Source: an uncultured Collinsella sp. (GTDB taxonomy: Bacteria; Actinomycetota; Coriobacteriia; Coriobacteriales; Coriobacteriaceae). Taken from it: a DNA stretch of 12,634 nt. Location: assembly GCA_900752425.1 (NCBI GenBank), contig CAADVE010000129.1, positions 1-12,634 of the forward strand. The letters run 5' to 3'. Shown in pieces: positions 1-6,900 of this stretch (position 1 is its first letter; every line of letters begins with the position of its first letter). The notes below the pieces were generated by a model that saw only the letters and a list, made by a program, of their open reading frames with translations, did not search any database and was not told the origin of the DNA. The position numbers and the translations under genes are program-made.

Positions 1-1004
1 GAGCGGCGCGGCCGTTCCTTTTGGCCCCCATGGCGGGCTTACCCGCCCCCGCCTATCGCATCATGTGTCGCCGCCGCGGTGCCAACCTTGCCTACAGCGA
101 GATGGTGAGCGTTGCGGGCCTTGCCTATGCCAGCAACAAGACGTGGCGCCTGGTGTTGCCGGCCGACGAGGAGCAGCAGATCTGCGTGCAGCTCTTTGGT
201 TCCAAGCCCGATCAGTTTGCGGGTGCCGTCGCTGCCGTCGAGGAACGCGTGGGCGATCGCCTGTCATTGATTGATATCAACATGGCCTGTCCGGCTCGCA
301 AGGTCGTTACCAAGGGCGAGGGCTCGGCGCTTATGCGTACGCCCGACCTGGCCGAGCAGATTGTCGAGGCAGCGGTGGGCGCGGCGCATGTTCCCGTGAC
401 CGTGAAGATTCGCAAGGGCTTTTACGCCGAAGACCGCAATGCCGCGACGTTTGCCCAGATGCTCGAGGGGGCAGGGGCAGCTGCGGTGGCGGTGCACGGC
501 CGCTGTGCCACGCAGCTCTATACGGGCCAGGCCGATTGGTCGGTCGTCGATGAGGTGGCCGACGCCGTCGAGATTCCCGTTATCGGTTCGGGCGATGTGT
601 TCTGCGCCGAGGATGCGGCGGAACGCCTGCGCAACTCGGGCGCCAGTGCCGTGTTTATCGCGCGCGGTATCTATGGCAACCCCTGGGTGTTCGGTGATGC
701 TCGAGCCCTTGCACTCGATGGCACGCCAGTACCGGTGCGTAGCTCGGTCGAGCGCCTGGATGCCCTGCGCGAGCACCTGACACTCACGCATGAGCTGTTG
801 CCGCTTATGTCACGTGCCCGCACGTACGCGAGCTGGTATCTTAAGGGCATGCCCCATGCCGCCGCCTGGCGCGCGCAGGTGGTGCGCTGCTCCACATACG
901 AGGAGTTCATGGCATTGGTCGATGATATCGAGCGCGATGTGGTGGCCTGCGAGGCCGCGCTTGCCGCCGGCGAGTCGGTGCCCGCTCATCCGCTGGAGGC
1001 CTAA
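1..1004 (+). CDS. dus: tRNA-dihydrouridine synthase, DusB/NifR3-like (5' partial)
   Basis: FMN-dependent enzyme that reduces specific uridines of tRNA to dihydrouridine in the cytosol. The reading frame is open from base 3 to the left edge. The TTG at 21 is the Leu codon of the FMN-binding LAPMAG motif, not a start, so the true start lies upstream of the window. About 333 residues are visible. They include LAPMAG, the active-site segment DINMACPARKV with its catalytic Cys at bases 288-290, VTVKIRKG, the HGR...YTGQADW phosphate/FMN segment, PVIGSGD and ARGIYGNPW, which together make a TIM barrel. A helical C-terminal tRNA-binding domain follows (from about base 740). The active-site segment reads NMAC where most relatives have NMGC, a mild change. 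The gene ends 2 bases before hemW, so the two are probably cotranscribed. Family assignment is firm; the exact Dus subtype and target uridine are not. Confidence 0.95.
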   Translation, partial: AARPFLLAPMAGLPAPAYRIMCRRRGANLAYSEMVSVAGLAYASNKTWRLVLPADEEQQICVQLFGSKPDQFAGAVAAVEERVGDRLSLIDINMACPARKVVTKGEGSALMRTPDLAEQIVEAAVGAAHVPVTVKIRKGFYAEDRNAATFAQMLEGAGAAAVAVHGRCATQLYTGQADWSVVDEVADAVEIPVIGSGDVFCAEDAAERLRNSGASAVFIARGIYGNPWVFGDARALALDGTPVPVRSSVERLDALREHLTLTHELLPLMSRARTYASWYLKGMPHAAAWRAQVVRCSTYEEFMALVDDIERDVVACEAALAAGESVPAHPLEA

Positions 1005-1006
1005 CG

Positions 1007-2239
1007 GTGGCCGTTACCGCGCTGTACGTCCACGTGCCGTTTTGCGCCCAAAAGTGCCGATACTGCGACTTTGACTCACGCAGTTTTGCTTCGTGCGACC
1101 TGAGTGCTGCGCTCGATGTCTATTTTGAGCAACTGTATGCGCGCCTCGATGCCTTTGGCGACGCAGGCGCGCTTGCGCAGGTCCGCACCGTCTATGTTGG
1201 CGGCGGTACGCCGTCGCTGGCAGGAGAGCGTCTGGTGGAGCTTGCCCGGCGTATTTGCATGTGGTGCAAGCCCGTTGAGTTTCCCTGCGAGGCCAATCCC
1301 GAGTCGTTGACCGCCGGGCTTGCCACTGCGCTTGCCAAGGTCGGTGTCACACGCGTCTCTCTGGGAGTTCAAACCCTTGACAACGCCGAGCTTGCTGCGA
1401 TTGGCCGTATTCACGATGCCGATCGGGCGCTCGCTGCCATCACGACGGTTAAGGACGCTGGGCTCGATGTGTCCTGCGACCTGATGTGCGGACTTCCCGG
1501 GCAGACCGCCGTAAGCTGGCAACGCACGCTCGATGGCGTGCTGGCGGCGGCGCCGCATCATGTGTCGGTGTACCCGCTCACGCTCGAGGAGGGCACGCCG
1601 CTCTACCACATGGCGTGTCGCGACGAGTCGCTCGAGCCCGACGAGGATTTTCAGGCTGCGTGCATGGACGCGGCGCGTGAGTGCCTGGGTGCGGCCGGCT
1701 ATCACCCGTATGAGGTGGCAAGCTACGCGCTCGACGGACATGAGTGTGCCCACAACATTGCCTATTGGACAGGACGGGGCTATCTGGGCTTGGGCCGCTC
1801 TGCCGCCGGTATGCTCGACGCCGAGGATTTCGATCGCTTGGCCGGGCTGTTTCCCGACGTGCCTGCTCGCGGCGATGCGTATCGCGTGCGCTTGGTGCAA
1901 CGCGACGACGCCGCGACGACGTTTGATGCCGAGTATCTGTCGCAGCGCGAGGCTGCGGCCGAGGATTTGATGCTCGCCTGCCGCATGACGCGTGGCATTG
2001 GGCCCGATCTGTTGGTTCGCTCGGCAAGCGTGATCGCTGCAGACGAGCTGGTGGCGGCCTGTGACCGTGCGCTCGAGTTGGGTCTTGCCACTTGGGTGCC
2101 CGATTATGTCGAGGGGCATGCGGGGTGCGTCGCCTCGAAAGACGTTATCGCAGGTCGTGCCCACGCCCGTTTAGCGCCCACCCACTTGGGCTGGCTCGAT
2201 GGAAATGTGCTGTTCGAGCTGTTTTGGGGTCTAGCTTAG
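1007..2239 (+). CDS. hemW: HemW-like radical SAM protein (heme chaperone family)
   Basis: Member of the HemW branch of radical SAM proteins, formerly annotated as oxygen-independent coproporphyrinogen III oxidase; characterised HemW proteins bind heme and deliver it to client proteins. The 410 residues begin with the [4Fe-4S]/SAM motif YVHVPFCAQKCRYCDF (Cys13, Cys17, Cys20; CxxxCxxC). VGGGTPS, SLGVQTLD and DLMCGLPGQT follow in family order, then a C-terminal HemN-type domain. The GTG start at 1007 lies 2 bases after the dus stop, with a CTGGAGG Shine-Dalgarno inside the dus end. One oddity: where relatives carry a GxGAGAHS-like segment after NxAYW, this protein reads GLGRSAAGM, so the usual His is missing. 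Heme binding or delivery may therefore be changed. A true coproporphyrinogen oxidase role is unlikely because the CxxxCxxC spacing lacks the extra Cys of HemN. Confidence 0.93.
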   Translation: MAVTALYVHVPFCAQKCRYCDFDSRSFASCDLSAALDVYFEQLYARLDAFGDAGALAQVRTVYVGGGTPSLAGERLVELARRICMWCKPVEFPCEANPESLTAGLATALAKVGVTRVSLGVQTLDNAELAAIGRIHDADRALAAITTVKDAGLDVSCDLMCGLPGQTAVSWQRTLDGVLAAAPHHVSVYPLTLEEGTPLYHMACRDESLEPDEDFQAACMDAARECLGAAGYHPYEVASYALDGHECAHNIAYWTGRGYLGLGRSAAGMLDAEDFDRLAGLFPDVPARGDAYRVRLVQRDDAATTFDAEYLSQREAAAEDLMLACRMTRGIGPDLLVRSASVIAADELVAACDRALELGLATWVPDYVEGHAGCVASKDVIAGRAHARLAPTHLGWLDGNVLFELFWGLA

Positions 2240-2249
2240 GCCGCTCGGG

Positions 2250-2269
2250 TAGAATTACCGCAATATATA
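2250..2269 (+). promoter_or_regulatory. Possible weak promoter before the membrane J-protein
   Basis: The 58-base gap between hemW and the next start contains a short A/T-rich island that stands out in this GC-rich sequence. It holds two -10-like hexamers, TAGAAT (2250-2255) and TATATA (2264-2269). No good -35 box sits 16 to 18 bases upstream of either, and there is no extended -10 TG. No CIRCE- or HAIR-type heat-shock operator is visible. This could be a real start site or only an A/T-rich spacer with readthrough from hemW. Confidence 0.25.
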
Positions 2270-2282
2270 CGCTGCTGTGAGC

Positions 2283-2288
2283 AGGAGG
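2283..2288 (+). promoter_or_regulatory. Shine-Dalgarno that fixes the membrane J-protein start
   Basis: A perfect AGGAGG lies 9 bases before the ATG at 2298. The upstream in-frame GTG at 2277 would place this site inside the coding sequence and has no ribosome-binding site of its own, so 2298 is preferred. Confidence 0.8.
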
Positions 2289-2297
2289 TTGCCGCGC

Positions 2298-3401
2298 ATG
2301 GCGACGATGAACGAAAAAGATTACTACGAGATTTTGGGTGTCTCCAAGGACGCCACCTCGCGTGATATACAGAAGGCCTTCCAGCAAAAGGCCCGCAAGC
2401 TCCATCCGGACGTCAACAAAGAACCTGATGCCGAGGAAAAGTTTAAAGAGGTTTCCGAGGCCTACGCCGTGCTTTCGGACGAGCAGAAGCGTGCGCGCTA
2501 CGACGCCATGCGCTCGGGCAACCCCTTCGCCGGCGCTCCTACGGCTTCGCCCTATGGCGGCGGCTACGCCGGCAGCGCAGGCTATGGCAATCCCTTTGAG
2601 GGCGGCTTTCCCTTTGGTGGCGCCTGGGGCCAGCCGCGTCGCGGGCAGACTGCCTATAATCCCGAGAACGGCGCCAACGTGGTCGTCGATATCAAGCTCG
2701 ACGCTAAGGAGGCCAAGGGCGGTGCCCGCAAGACCGTCCGCTATACGCGCTTCGATACCTGTGGCCACTGTGGCGGCTCGGGTTCTGTTTCGTCCGAGCA
2801 TGCACATACCTGTCCGAGCTGCGGTGGTCGCGGCCACATCGATGTCGACCTGTCCTTCCTGTTCGGTGCCGGCACGTTTCAGTCGGTCTGCCCCGAGTGC
2901 GGCGGTTCCGGTAAGGTCGTCGCCGACCCCTGCCCCGATTGCGGCGGCAGCGGCCGTGTCCGTGTGACCTCCGAGCAGACGATTGAGTTTCCTGCCGGTA
3001 CGCACGATGGCGACGAGGTCCGCATTGGCGGCATGGGTCACGCCGGCACCAACGGTGCCTCGGGTGGCGATCTGGTCGGCCGCGCTCATGTCGAGGCCGA
3101 GCGTCTGGAGGGCAAGGCCCGTACCGGTTTTTACCTGATGGGCATCGTGGCGCCGTTTTTGGTGCTGTCGGCCATCTCGGGCGTGTTCTCGGCCTTTGCC
3201 GTGATGTGCTTTATTCCGTTTGCCATGGGCCTGTTCATGGTGGTCTCGGACGGCGTGCTGCACCGCAGCCTGCTGTGGTGGAAGCGCGGCGCGATGCAGT
3301 TTGCCAACGGTTTTGCCAACGGATTTATGTTTGCGCTCGTGTCGGTTTGGTTTGCGAGCTGCTCGCAACGTGCCATGCTTTCGCCCTACGCAATGCAATA
3401 A
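2298..3401 (+). CDS. Membrane-anchored DnaJ-family co-chaperone (type I Hsp40 variant)
   Basis: J-protein of 367 residues, expected to stimulate a DnaK ATPase at the cytoplasmic face of the membrane. Seen in order: J domain (residues 8-70) with the HPD motif at 36-38; Gly/Phe-rich linker (about 74-116); start of client-binding domain I (about 126-153); a complete zinc finger of four CxxCxGxG repeats (Cys155/158, 172/175, 198/201, 212/215); the rest of domain I ending GGDLVG (about 222-266). In an ordinary DnaJ, client-binding domain II and the dimerisation helix would follow. Here the chain instead enters hydrophobic segments at about 278-298, 299-318 and 336-355, with a positive HRSLLWWKRG loop between the last two, which suggests the J domain is inside the cell. 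The J domain matches that of the next gene at 42 of 62 positions by hand alignment, so a tandem duplication followed by replacement of the C-terminus is plausible. The chaperone family is firm; client and membrane role are unknown. Confidence 0.9.
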   Translation: MATMNEKDYYEILGVSKDATSRDIQKAFQQKARKLHPDVNKEPDAEEKFKEVSEAYAVLSDEQKRARYDAMRSGNPFAGAPTASPYGGGYAGSAGYGNPFEGGFPFGGAWGQPRRGQTAYNPENGANVVVDIKLDAKEAKGGARKTVRYTRFDTCGHCGGSGSVSSEHAHTCPSCGGRGHIDVDLSFLFGAGTFQSVCPECGGSGKVVADPCPDCGGSGRVRVTSEQTIEFPAGTHDGDEVRIGGMGHAGTNGASGGDLVGRAHVEAERLEGKARTGFYLMGIVAPFLVLSAISGVFSAFAVMCFIPFAMGLFMVVSDGVLHRSLLWWKRGAMQFANGFANGFMFALVSVWFASCSQRAMLSPYAMQ

Positions 3402-3432
3402 CATCAACCCCTCTGTTTGCGGCCGGCCCAGC

Positions 3433-3461
3433 TTGGGTATAGGACGCACTGTGACAATAAT
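3433..3461 (+). promoter_or_regulatory. Candidate promoter for dnaJ
   Basis: TTGGGT (3433-3438) and AATAAT (3456-3461, five of six matches to the -10 consensus) are separated by exactly 17 bases. They lie in the 81-base gap between the two J-protein genes. Transcription would start near 3468, giving a leader of only about 15 bases that still includes the Shine-Dalgarno. No CIRCE (TTAGCACTC/GAGTGCTAA) or HAIR inverted repeat is present, so heat control by HrcA or HspR is not indicated. The -35 box matches only TTG. Confidence 0.45.
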
Positions 3462-3468
3462 GAAAGTC

Positions 3469-3475
3469 GGAAGGA
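3469..3475 (+). promoter_or_regulatory. Shine-Dalgarno that fixes the dnaJ start
   Basis: GGAAGGA lies 7 bases before the GTG at 3483. The longer reading from the TTG at 3417 adds 22 residues with no resemblance to DnaJ and would include this site, so GTG 3483 is the likely start. Confidence 0.7.
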
Positions 3476-3482
3476 TTCGGTC

Positions 3483-4631
3483 GTGTCGGAAAATAGGGAT
3501 TACTACGAGGTACTTGGCGTCGACAAGGATGCCGACGCGCGGACGATTAAGCGCGCGTTTCTAAAGAAGGCCCGTACCGTACACCCGGACGTTTCGGACG
3601 ACCCCGAGGCCGAGGCCAAGTTCAAAGAGCTCAACGAGGCGTATTCCGTTCTTTCCGACGAGCAGAAGCGTGCTAACTACGACCGTTACGGCACCGCGGA
3701 CGGCCCCGGTGGCTCTGGCTATGTCGACATCAACGATATCTTTGGTGGCATGGGCATGGACGACCTCTTCTCGTCGTTCTTTGGCGGCGGTGCCGGCGGT
3801 GGCGCCCGAAATCGCCGTGAGCGTCGTCGCGGCCGCGATATGGCCATCTCCCTTTCGGTGACCCTTGAGGAGGCGGCACTCGGTTGCAAAAAGACGATCA
3901 GCTATGACCGCCTTGCCCCCTGCGAGGATTGCAACGGCACCGGTAGGGCCGAGGGCGCACAGGAAAAGCAGTGCAGCCGCTGCCACGGCACGGGCTATGT
4001 GACGACGGTCCAGCGTTCTTTCCTGGGCCAGGTTCAGTCCTCTTCGCCCTGTCCCGACTGCCACGGCGAAGGCACGGTCATCGACCATCCCTGCGAGACC
4101 TGTGACGGTCAGGGCCGCACGCCTTCGCACGAAAAGATCGATATCGATATTCCCGCCGGCGTTTCGACCGGTCGCCAGCTGCGCGTGAGCGGTTTTGGCG
4201 AGGCCGGCCTTCGCGGCGAGCCGTCGGGCGACCTGATCGTCAACGTGCGCGTCGCCGACCACGAGCGTTTTAAGCGCAACGGCGACGACCTGTACCTCGT
4301 GAGCGATATCTCGATTGCGCAGGCTGCGCTCGGATGCGAGATCGAGGTCGAGGGCATTATGCCTGACGAGGTCGTCAAGGTGTGCGTCCCCGCTGGCGCC
4401 CAGTACGGCGACACCGTGAGCGTCAACAATTACGGCATGCCGCGTATCGGCGGTGGCGGTTCGCGCGGTCGTCTGATCGTGCAGCTGCGTGTGGTCGTCC
4501 CCACGAACCTTTCCAATAAGCAGCGCGAGCTGCTTCGCGCCTTTGCCGACGAGATGGGCGATGACGTCGCATCCGGTAAGAAGTCGGTGACCGACCGTAT
4601 CAAGAGTGCCCTCGACGACATCCTCGATTAA
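3483..4631 (+). CDS. dnaJ: Chaperone protein DnaJ (full-length type I Hsp40)
   Basis: Cytosolic co-chaperone that binds unfolded proteins and hands them to DnaK while stimulating its ATPase. The 382 residues match the usual family length and order: J domain (6-68) with HPD at 34-36; a short Gly/Phe region with a DIFGGM and DLFSSFFGGG segment (about 71-110); client-binding domain I; zinc finger with four CxxCxGxG repeats (Cys147/150, 164/167, 190/193, 204/207); the rest of domain I (about 218-258); client-binding domain II from about residue 260, including NGDDLYLV and QAALGCEIEV; and a C-terminal dimerisation region. It follows the membrane-anchored J-protein after 81 bases and ends just before mtaB, whose ribosome-binding site overlaps the dnaJ stop codon. 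Neither dnaK nor grpE is in the window, so this is probably a second, unlinked DnaJ (DnaJ2-like). That last point is inference. Confidence 0.97.
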   Translation: MSENRDYYEVLGVDKDADARTIKRAFLKKARTVHPDVSDDPEAEAKFKELNEAYSVLSDEQKRANYDRYGTADGPGGSGYVDINDIFGGMGMDDLFSSFFGGGAGGGARNRRERRRGRDMAISLSVTLEEAALGCKKTISYDRLAPCEDCNGTGRAEGAQEKQCSRCHGTGYVTTVQRSFLGQVQSSSPCPDCHGEGTVIDHPCETCDGQGRTPSHEKIDIDIPAGVSTGRQLRVSGFGEAGLRGEPSGDLIVNVRVADHERFKRNGDDLYLVSDISIAQAALGCEIEVEGIMPDEVVKVCVPAGAQYGDTVSVNNYGMPRIGGGGSRGRLIVQLRVVVPTNLSNKQRELLRAFADEMGDDVASGKKSVTDRIKSALDDILD

Positions 4632-4640
4632 GGAGCCCGC

Positions 4641-5933
4641 GTGCTCGCACCTCATATCTCTGTCGTCAACCTCGGCTGCCGTGTCAACCGGGTTGAGTCC
4701 GACCGTATCACTGCCGATCTAATGCGCCTGGGCTTTGCGATGGTGGAGCCTCAGGATGCTGAGCTGATCGTCATTAACACCTGTGCCGTTACGGGCGAGG
4801 CCGAGGCCAAGACCCGTAAGGCCGTTCGCCATGCGCTGGCCTATCCAAACGAGCCCTATGTGGTCGTGACCGGATGCGTGGTCAATCTGCATCCCGAGGA
4901 GCTGCTGGAGCTCTCGGACCGCGTGATCGCCGAGCCGTCCAAGATCGATGTCGCCGAACGCGTCTGTGAGGTGCTGGGCGTTGAGTCCGATGACGTTCCC
5001 GCCTGCAGCGACGGCGAGGTTGTCGACGCGCTCGGTCGCTCGCGTCTGGGCGTGAAGATCCAGGACGGCTGCAACCATCGTTGCACCTATTGCATTGTGT
5101 GGAAGGCCCGCGGCCCCGAGCGCTCCGTGCCGGTCGAGTCCGTGCTCGAGCAAGTTCGCGAGGCACAGGAGGCCGGCGTGCCCGAGGTGGTGCTGACCGG
5201 TGTGAACCTGGGCGCCTACGATGGCAAGAGCGCGACTGATGAACACGTCGAGATCGATGAGCTGCTCGAGGCGATCATGGAGCGCACGTCCATTCCGCAT
5301 GTGCGCATTTCCTCGGTCGAGCCCATGGATATCTCCGAGTCCCTGCTTAAGGTCATGGCGCGCTATCCGAAGCGCATCGCCCCGTTTTTACACCTGCCCG
5401 TGCAGTCCGGCTGCACCAGGACACTGCATCGCATGGGCCGTCCCTATAGCGCCGAGGCCTTCGAGGAAACGGTGCGCATGATTCGCACCAACTTGCCTCA
5501 GGTGTCCCTTTCGTGCGATGTCATCGTCGGTTTTCCCGGTGAGACGGACGAGGAGTTTGAGGAGTCGCTGGCACTGTGCCGCCGTGTGGGCTTTTCGCGT
5601 ATGCACGTGTTCCGCTACAGCAAGCGTCCCGGTACCCTTGCTGCCGATATGCCCGACCAGGTGCCGCCCGAGGTTATGGCCGAGCGTAGCCGCCGCATGA
5701 GGGCCGCGGCGCAGGAACTCGCCATTGCCGACGCTCGCCGTCGCGTGGGAACCGTCGAGCGTGCCGTGCTTGAGTATGGCGACAACCTGACGCTCGGTTC
5801 GTTCCATCATGCCCGTCTTGACGATACCTGTGGACTCACAGCCCCGTGCCTGCTCGATGTTGCTATCATCGGAGTCGATGATTCCGGCTTGGTCCATGCA
5901 CGCAGGGAGGTTCATGGAAGCCTCGAAGATTAG
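4641..5933 (+). CDS. mtaB: tRNA t6A37 methylthiotransferase MtaB
   Basis: Radical SAM methylthiotransferase that converts t6A37 to ms2t6A in tRNAs reading ANN codons. In the 430 residues, the N-terminal UPF0004 domain carries the three ligands of the auxiliary cluster: Cys13 in NLGCRVN, Cys48 in INTCAVT and Cys79 in VTGC. The radical SAM domain follows with GCNHRCTYCIV (Cys144, Cys148, Cys151), then TGVNLGAYDG, RISSVEP, HLPVQSG, DVIVGFPGET and FRYSKRPGT. These mark MtaB rather than MiaB or RimO. A poorly conserved TRAM-like region ends the protein (about 375-425). After the CxxxCxxC, the text reads IVWKARGPERS where relatives usually have a Pro and RGRERS. Start: GTG 4641, 5 bases after AAGGAG overlapping the dnaJ stop. 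The 3' end overlaps phoH by 20 bases, implying one operon. Confidence 0.95.
   Translation: MLAPHISVVNLGCRVNRVESDRITADLMRLGFAMVEPQDAELIVINTCAVTGEAEAKTRKAVRHALAYPNEPYVVVTGCVVNLHPEELLELSDRVIAEPSKIDVAERVCEVLGVESDDVPACSDGEVVDALGRSRLGVKIQDGCNHRCTYCIVWKARGPERSVPVESVLEQVREAQEAGVPEVVLTGVNLGAYDGKSATDEHVEIDELLEAIMERTSIPHVRISSVEPMDISESLLKVMARYPKRIAPFLHLPVQSGCTRTLHRMGRPYSAEAFEETVRMIRTNLPQVSLSCDVIVGFPGETDEEFEESLALCRRVGFSRMHVFRYSKRPGTLAADMPDQVPPEVMAERSRRMRAAAQELAIADARRRVGTVERAVLEYGDNLTLGSFHHARLDDTCGLTAPCLLDVAIIGVDDSGLVHARREVHGSLED
5905..5910 (+). promoter_or_regulatory. Shine-Dalgarno supporting the phoH start inside mtaB
   Basis: GGGAGG lies only 3 bases before the ATG at 5914, shorter than the usual 5 to 9. 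It is the only good purine-rich site near a start in this frame. The in-frame ATG at 5896 and more distant starts such as 5809 lack one. Confidence 0.55.
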
Positions 5934-6900
5934 ACTTACCGTTCCCGAGGGTATTGACCCCTCGCGCGTTTTGGGCGCCGGCGACGGTGTCCTTCGTGCA
6001 CTCGAGAGTTTGGTTCGTGCCCATGTGGTCGTCCGTGGCGACAGCATCGCCGTGAGCGGTGACCCGGACGAGGTCGAGCTCGTGGCGCGTTTTTTCGACC
6101 ATACTTTTCGCGAGGCGGCCGCCGGACGCACGCTGTCTGCCGACGATGTTTCTCGCTGCCTGGCCGTCTTGCGCGACGGTGAGCACGAGGCTACGTCGCT
6201 TCGCGATGATGTGCTGCTTTCGTATCGCGGTCGTGCCATTCGCCCCAAGACGCTCGGCCAAAAGCGCTACGTGGATGCCATCCGCTCGCATACCATCACG
6301 TTTGGCCTTGGTCCCGCCGGTACCGGTAAGACCTATCTGGCCATGGCGCTCGCCGTTGCCGCGCTCAAGCGTCACGAGGTGGGCCGTCTGATTTTGACGC
6401 GTCCGGTTGTCGAGGCGGGGGAGAATCTGGGCTTTTTGCCCGGTACCCTCGAGGAAAAGATTGACCCCTACATGCGTCCGCTCTACGACGCCCTTTTTGA
6501 CATGATGGATCGCGAGCGCACCGATGAGCTCATGGAGCGCGGCGTGATTGAGATCGCCCCGCTTGCCTACATGCGCGGCCGCACGCTGAGCGATGCCTTC
6601 GTGGTGCTCGACGAGGCGCAAAATACCACGCCCGAGCAGATGAAGATGTTCCTGACGCGCCTGGGTTTTAACTCCAAGTTTGTGATTACCGGCGACCTGA
6701 GTCAGCGCGACCTGGTGGGTCGTCGCGGCGGTCTTGCCGACGTTGAGCGGATTTTAGGCCGTGTCGACGATGTCGCATTTTCTCACCTCGAGCGTGCCGA
6801 CGTGGTGCGCCATGCCTTGGTGGGGCGTATCGTCGAGGCATACGATGCTTATGATGATGTGCGCGATAAGCGCGTGCACGACCGAAAGGAGTCCCGTTGA
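5914..6900 (+). CDS. phoH: PhoH-family ATPase (YbeZ-like)
   Basis: Cytosolic P-loop ATPase of the PhoH/YbeZ family, a partner of YbeY in ribosomal RNA processing and quality control. From ATG 5914 the protein has 328 residues, normal for the family. An N-terminal KH-like region (about 5-65) comes before the ATPase core, with Walker A GPAGTGKT at 133-140, LTRPVVEAGENLGFLPG (about 161-177), PLAYMRGRTL, Walker B VVLDEAQN (Asp233, Glu234) and VITGDLSQRD (about 258-267). Starting further upstream at 5809 would add 35 residues that overlap mtaB coding sequence and lack family resemblance. The gene overlaps mtaB by 20 bases and ybeY by 4, so translational coupling is likely on both sides. The direct phoH-ybeY junction supports their acting together, as known in other bacteria. 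Whether the enzyme is a helicase or an RNase-linked ATPase here cannot be read from sequence. Confidence 0.95.
   Translation: MEASKIRLTVPEGIDPSRVLGAGDGVLRALESLVRAHVVVRGDSIAVSGDPDEVELVARFFDHTFREAAAGRTLSADDVSRCLAVLRDGEHEATSLRDDVLLSYRGRAIRPKTLGQKRYVDAIRSHTITFGLGPAGTGKTYLAMALAVAALKRHEVGRLILTRPVVEAGENLGFLPGTLEEKIDPYMRPLYDALFDMMDRERTDELMERGVIEIAPLAYMRGRTLSDAFVVLDEAQNTTPEQMKMFLTRLGFNSKFVITGDLSQRDLVGRRGGLADVERILGRVDDVAFSHLERADVVRHALVGRIVEAYDAYDDVRDKRVHDRKESR
6885..6891 (+). promoter_or_regulatory. Shine-Dalgarno for the TTG start of ybeY
   Basis: AAAGGAG lies 5 bases before the TTG at 6897, inside the phoH coding region. It supports the rare TTG start, which shares TTGA with the phoH stop. The next in-frame candidate, TTG 6906, is less well placed. 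Confidence 0.75.

Noticed and set aside
21..23. TTG as start of the first gene
   Set aside because: It is the Leu codon of LAPMAG, and the frame stays open to the left edge, so the gene is truncated by the window rather than starting here.
2277..2279. GTG start for the membrane J-protein
   Set aside because: The AGGAGG at 2283-2288 would be inside the coding sequence; ATG 2298 has proper spacing.
2145..3449. Minus-strand open frame of 434 codons opposite the membrane J-protein
   Set aside because: Same cause; the sense strand carries clear J-domain and zinc-finger motifs.
3402..3482. CIRCE or HAIR heat-shock operator before dnaJ
   Set aside because: Neither inverted repeat, nor a close variant, is present here or in 2240-2297.
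5809..5913. Longer phoH start at 5809
   Set aside because: The added residues are the mtaB coding region read in another frame, have no PhoH resemblance and no ribosome-binding site.
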